Source: Oscarella lobularis (taxonomy: Eukaryota; Porifera; Homoscleromorpha; Homosclerophorida; Oscarellidae). From it: a DNA stretch of 64,000 bases. A program made the position numbers and the translations under genes. This document shows positions 60,150 to 64,000 of this stretch, piece after piece (the stretch's first letter is position 1; each line of letters begins with the position of its first letter). The stretch is taken from positions 3,155,029 through 3,219,028 of the forward strand of contig NC_089185.1 in assembly GCF_947507565.1 (NCBI RefSeq), given 5' to 3'. The notes beneath the pieces are model-generated. The model was given only the letters and a program-made list of their open reading frames with translations, ran no database searches and had not been told where the DNA came from.

Positions 60150-60765
60150 AATTGGTGATATTGATCCCTCGACGTGTCCTTATCCCTTTAGTCGATCCAT
60201 CTCGTTTTGTAATCCGTGTCCATGTTCCCTTTCCTCCATCCTGTAGCCAGCCTTCCAAATGATTGTTCCTAGTCAAAAGAGTATTAAATTAGTCCTATAG
60301 GAGTGTACCCTATTTATATTGATCCCTCCTTATCCCTTTAGTCGATCCATCTCGTTTTGTAATCCGTGTCCATGTTCCCTTTCCTTCATCCTGTAGCCTT
60401 CAAAATGATTGTTCCTAGTCAAAAGAGTATTAAATTAATGTCCTATAAGAGTGTACCTGTCTATATTGATCCCTCGCCGTGTCCTTATCCCCTCTAGTCG
60501 ATCCATCTCCTTTTGTAATCCGTGTCCGTGTTCCCTTTCCTCCATCCTGTAGCCTTCCAAAAATGATTGTTCCTAGTCAAAAGAGTATTAAATTAATGTA
60601 AAAATGTCCTAGAAGAGTGTACCTGTTTATATTGATCCCTCGCCGTGTCCTTATCCCTTTAGTCGATCCATCTCGTTTTGTAATCCGTGTCCGTGTTCCC
60701 TTTCCTCCATCCTGTAGCCTTCTAAATGATTGTTCCTAGTCAAAAGAGTACTAAATTATTGAAGG
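60150..60765 (+). repeat. Four tandem copies of a ~155-bp repeat
   Basis: Copies start at TTGATCCCTC near 60161, 60319, 60466 and 60632 (steps of 158, 147 and 166 bp). Each contains TCCTTATCCC, AGTCGATCCATCTC, TTTTGTAATCCGTGTCC, TTCCCTTTCC and GATTGTTCCTAGTCAAAAGA, and each ends with TATTAAATTA. Differences are small insertions such as the 3' TGTAAAAATG in copy 3. Confidence 0.93.
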
Positions 60766-62690
60766 AATGGGGATTACTAGGCTATACCTCATACCAGTGA
60801 TCCTTCTTCCTGGTTGGTCCTAACATACGCAAAACAAAGCCCCTATAACATATAAAACTAGGGTGTACTTATCTGATAGAATCCCCTGGATGAATCCCAT
60901 GAGCAAACAGACACTAACCAATAGAAAAATGAGTAACCAGACATCGTACTATTTACTCCCCCAACAACGCACCTCACGAGACCCTAACGAATGACATACC
61001 TGTTTATCTCTACTTGGGGACCATTCCCAAACATCCCAAAAAAATGAAAAAAACTTCCCCCCTGAAGAACAGAAAAAATAAATAAATAACTCGTCGAAAC
61101 GACACGCTCGTCGATAAACGAAAGGGAAATCATGCATAGTATCGCACTCTACACCAGATCGCATAGTATGCGACGCTCGCGATCGCGAATATACGGAGGA
61201 TGACGCCATTCTCCCCTTGCGGACCCCCAATTTTCACTGCGCTGCATCGTCGATCCATCAAACGTGCCCAAAACCCCGCCGCGATACGCCCCGATCCCAA
61301 AAACCACGCGAAGAACGAGTGAACGACGTATTAAATCTTTCGAACGACCGGGGGATCCCGAAACCGAAAGACGCGACGCGAAATGATAAATGAACACATT
61401 ACTTACTCTTCGCGACAATCGGTTCCTTCCCTTTCCCTCCTGTTCGACCTTCTATGCAGCCGTTCTAACGAGATGAATGAAAACACAGCCCCGTATAGAC
61501 GCAACCCCGTATAACCAGAGCTCGATGTTTGAAAATCGTGTAAGAAATCCTCCATACACTGCCAAACACCTAGAGCACAACCTTTCTATTACGATTGCGG
61601 ACTTTGAAAGCAATCTAAAAACAATAAAGGAACAAAAAAAGAACGAAAACGCCAGTGTGCGGAAAAATGCGAATTTCGGCGCCAAACCTCAAATACGCCA
61701 AAGAGACCCTACACCCAAATTAAACTGCATAAAATTCTCTACCAAGCCTCTGTAAAACAAATGCCAATCCCCCTAATCTACTATATAGGATAAGGAGTAT
61801 AAGCTGACGTTTTACAAAAAACACAAATTTATTAATAATAAATAGAGATTTTACCTAATGACGTCACACACACAGTCATACATAGAGCTCGGCGAGCATT
61901 TTTGAAAGCTATATAGCACGACCACAGCGGACCTAACGCTACGTTAATCCAACAACTTATTAGTGTTTGTGCCCTTTTGGGGAAACTAAAATCAGGCGTA
62001 ATTTCGCGGAGATTGCTATAGAGCACCCGAGATTTTTTCAGATAAGGACACCAACTGTAGAATTGTAGCCCGCCACTTCCCAAACAACTCCCTAGATATG
62101 AAAATCCTAAAAAGAATTTACCCCACCATTTCAGCTTTAAGTACCTGTAACTTGAGACCAGAAGCATGGATTGAGCCGTAACTCTACATTTTCAGTCATC
62201 CCTAGCTAAAATACCTCTCGACACTACCGTTGCCATGGTTACAAAAGATTTTCTAAAATTCAGTTTGTTTACCCCTACCTCGTAGGAGTCCCATAGACCC
62301 TCTTAACTTTATAAATAATACGTACACCTGACCCTATCCGTACTCCGATGTCCCTAAGTCTAAAAACCACTCCCAAAATCTACCCCTTAAAATAAAATAA
62401 AATAAAAGAACTACAAATAAAGCTATACCTCATACCAATTGATTGTTTTCCTCTCCGCTTGTTCAATGTATGGTTTTGTCCTTGTGTTTGTGTCCCTTGG
62501 TTCCCTAAAGTACAAAAACCTACATCCACTAACACTAATCTTCACTTTTTGTGCACAAGCACAATAACACATTCTTCGTTATTGCACAATTTGCAACAAA
62601 AAAAGTTAAGTTGTTATACTTTTTAGCACACTCTAAAAGCATTTTTGATTTGTAGTTAATGCAATGGTTTAGCCAGAATTGCCTTTGTAC
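60766..62690. other. Mostly unique subtelomeric sequence, no supported gene
   Basis: Open frames occur (61477-61755 plus; 60949-61230 and 61149-61418 minus) but have no recognised domain or splice pattern. A GC-rich stretch (61120-61440) contains GCGATCGCG palindromes. An X-box-like word lies at 62229-62242. TATACCTCATACCA occurs twice (about 60783 and 62425), suggesting an old dispersed repeat. Confidence 0.4.
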
Positions 62691-62750
62691 ATTTTAAGCC
62701 CAGCCTAGCCCAACTAGGCCCAGCCTAGCCCAACTAAGCCCAGCCTAGGG
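62691..62750 (+). repeat. CCCAGCCTAG short repeat
   Basis: Three 20-bp units of CCCAGCCTAGCCCAACTAGG or close variants, immediately before the first TTAGGG units. Confidence 0.9.
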
Positions 62751-63251
62751 TTAGGGTTAGGGTTAGGGTTAAAAGGTGTACCCACTTGGGTGACCCTTAA
62801 TAACTCCTTAAATATTGAACGTATGACGTCATGCATAGCATCATTTAGGGTTAGGGTTAAAAGGTGTACCCACTTGGGTGACCCTTAATAACTCCTTAAA
62901 TATTGAACGTATGACGTCATGCATAGCATCATTTAGGGTTAGGGTTAAAAGTGTACCCACTTGGGTGACCCTTAATAACTCCTTAAATATTGAGGGTTAG
63001 GGTTAGGGTTAGGGTTAGGGTTAGGGTTAAAAGGTGTACCCACTTGGGTGACCCTTAATAACTCCTTAAATATTGAACGTATGACGTCATGCATAGCATC
63101 ATTTAGGGTTAGGGTTAAAAGGTGTACCCACTTGGGTGACCCTTAATAACTCCTTAAATATTGAACGTATGACGTCATGCATAGCATCATTTAGGGTTAG
63201 GGTTAAAAGTGTACCCACTTGGGTGACCCTTAATAACTCCTTAAATATTGA
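62751..63251 (+). repeat. Telomere-adjacent 88-bp repeat, two A-A-B blocks separated by TTAGGG
   Basis: Units start AAAAGGTGTACCCACTTGGG at 62771, 62859 and 62947 (the third shorter, AAAAGTG). The set recurs at 63029, 63117 and 63205. Full units end TATGACGTCATGCATAGC then TTTAGGGTTAGGGTT; the third unit of each set stops at AATATTGAGGG and runs into TTAGGG. The tract between sets (about 62994-63028) is pure TTAGGG. Each full unit carries the palindrome ATGACGTCAT (a perfect CRE). Confidence 0.95.
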
Positions 63252-63338
63252 GGGTTAGGGTTAGGGTTAGGGTTAGGGTTAGGGTTAGGGTTAGGGTTAG
63301 GGTTAGGGTTAGGGTTAGGGTTAGGGTTAGGGTTAGGG

Positions 63339-63379
<41 letters not shown>

Positions 63380-64000
63380 GGTTAGGGTTAGGGTTAGGGT
63401 TAGGGTTAGGGTTAGGGTTAGGGTTAGGGTTAGGGTTAGGGTTAGGGTTAGGGTTAGGGTTAGGGTTAGGGTTAGGGTTAGGGTTAGGGTTAGGGTTAGG
63501 GTTAGGGTTAGGGTTAGGGTTAGGGTTAGGGTTAGGGTTAGGGTTAGGGTTAGGGTTAGGGTTAGGGTTAGGGTTAGGGTTAGGGTTAGGGTTAGGGTTA
63601 GGGTTAGGGTTAGGGTTAGGGTTAGGGTTAGGGTTAGGGTTAGGGTTAGGGTTAGGGTTAGGGTTAGGGTTAGGGTTAGGGTTAGGGTTAGGGTTAGGGT
63701 TAGGGTTAGGGTTAGGGTTAGGGTTAGGGTTAGGGTTAGGGTTAGGGTTAGGGTTAGGGTTAGGGTTAGGGTTAGGGTTAGGGTTAGGGTTAGGGTTAGG
63801 GTTAGGGTTAGGGTTAGGGTTAGGGTTAGGGTTAGGGTTAGGGTTAGGGTTAGGGTTAGGGTTAGGGTTAGGGTTAGGGTTAGGGTTAGGGTTAGGGTTA
63901 GGGTTAGGGTTAGGGTTAGGGTTAGGGTTAGGGTTAGGGTTAGGGTTAGGGTTAGGGTTAGGGTTAGGGTTAGGGTTAGGGTTAGGGTTAGGGTTAGGGT
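63252..64000 (+). repeat. Telomere, TTAGGG tract to the window end
   Basis: About 125 tandem TTAGGG units, G-rich strand 5' to 3' towards the right end, as at a true right-hand chromosome end. The only deviation seen is one TTTAGGG unit near 63356-63362. Confidence 0.98.

Noticed and set aside
60949-62167. Several 77-111 codon frames in the unique region
   Set aside because: They overlap on both strands, contain no recognised motif and have no supporting splice or start context.

Overview
This window is the right-hand end of a eukaryotic chromosome, read towards the telomere. It finishes in about 750 bp of uninterrupted TTAGGG on the + strand (63252-64000), which is the orientation expected of a real right-hand chromosome end. 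The genes on the left are animal-type, with very short introns (mostly 30-65 nt) and almost no intergenic space. They include TTK/MPS1 kinase, a copine, a C2CD5 fragment and LZTFL1. TTAGGG telomeres, these metazoan/holozoan families and the extreme compactness suggest an early-branching animal, plausibly a sponge. That placement is inference; no marker in the window proves it.

Layout. (1) 1-10.9 kb is compact and genic: TTK (+, 3' part), copine (+, complete), an inverted retroelement-like tail, C2CD5 (-, middle of the protein only), an unrecognised proline-rich gene (-), a 410-residue coiled-coil gene (-), and the 3' part of an unrecognised helical protein (-). (2) 10.9-14.8 kb holds the first minisatellites, a 49-bp array followed by a 9-bp array, lying between two divergent genes that both lack their first exon. 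(3) 14.9-17.0 kb is a last genic island: LZTFL1 (+) and a small gene with 30-35 nt introns (+). (4) 17.4-57.5 kb is almost entirely tandem repeats, more than a dozen families with units of 6 to 49 bp. The core (29.9-52.5 kb) is a mosaic in which a 49-bp family and a 41-bp family alternate six times with the same two junctions. (5) 52.8-59.6 kb has copies of a GC-rich element with CRE and E-box motifs and a second copy of the retroelement-like tail. (6) 59.6-62.7 kb is mostly unique, with four copies of a ~155-bp repeat. (7) 62.7-63.25 kb is a telomere-adjacent repeat with CRE palindromes, then the telomere.

The genes do not form an operon or shared pathway. The main biological interest is the architecture: the conserved genic block is being invaded by minisatellites, several genes are cut at repeat or element borders, and many otherwise unrelated repeat families carry a self-complementary core. 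No CRISPR array, rRNA or convincing tRNA was seen. Long open frames inside the arrays are by-products of unit lengths divisible by three and are not annotated as genes.
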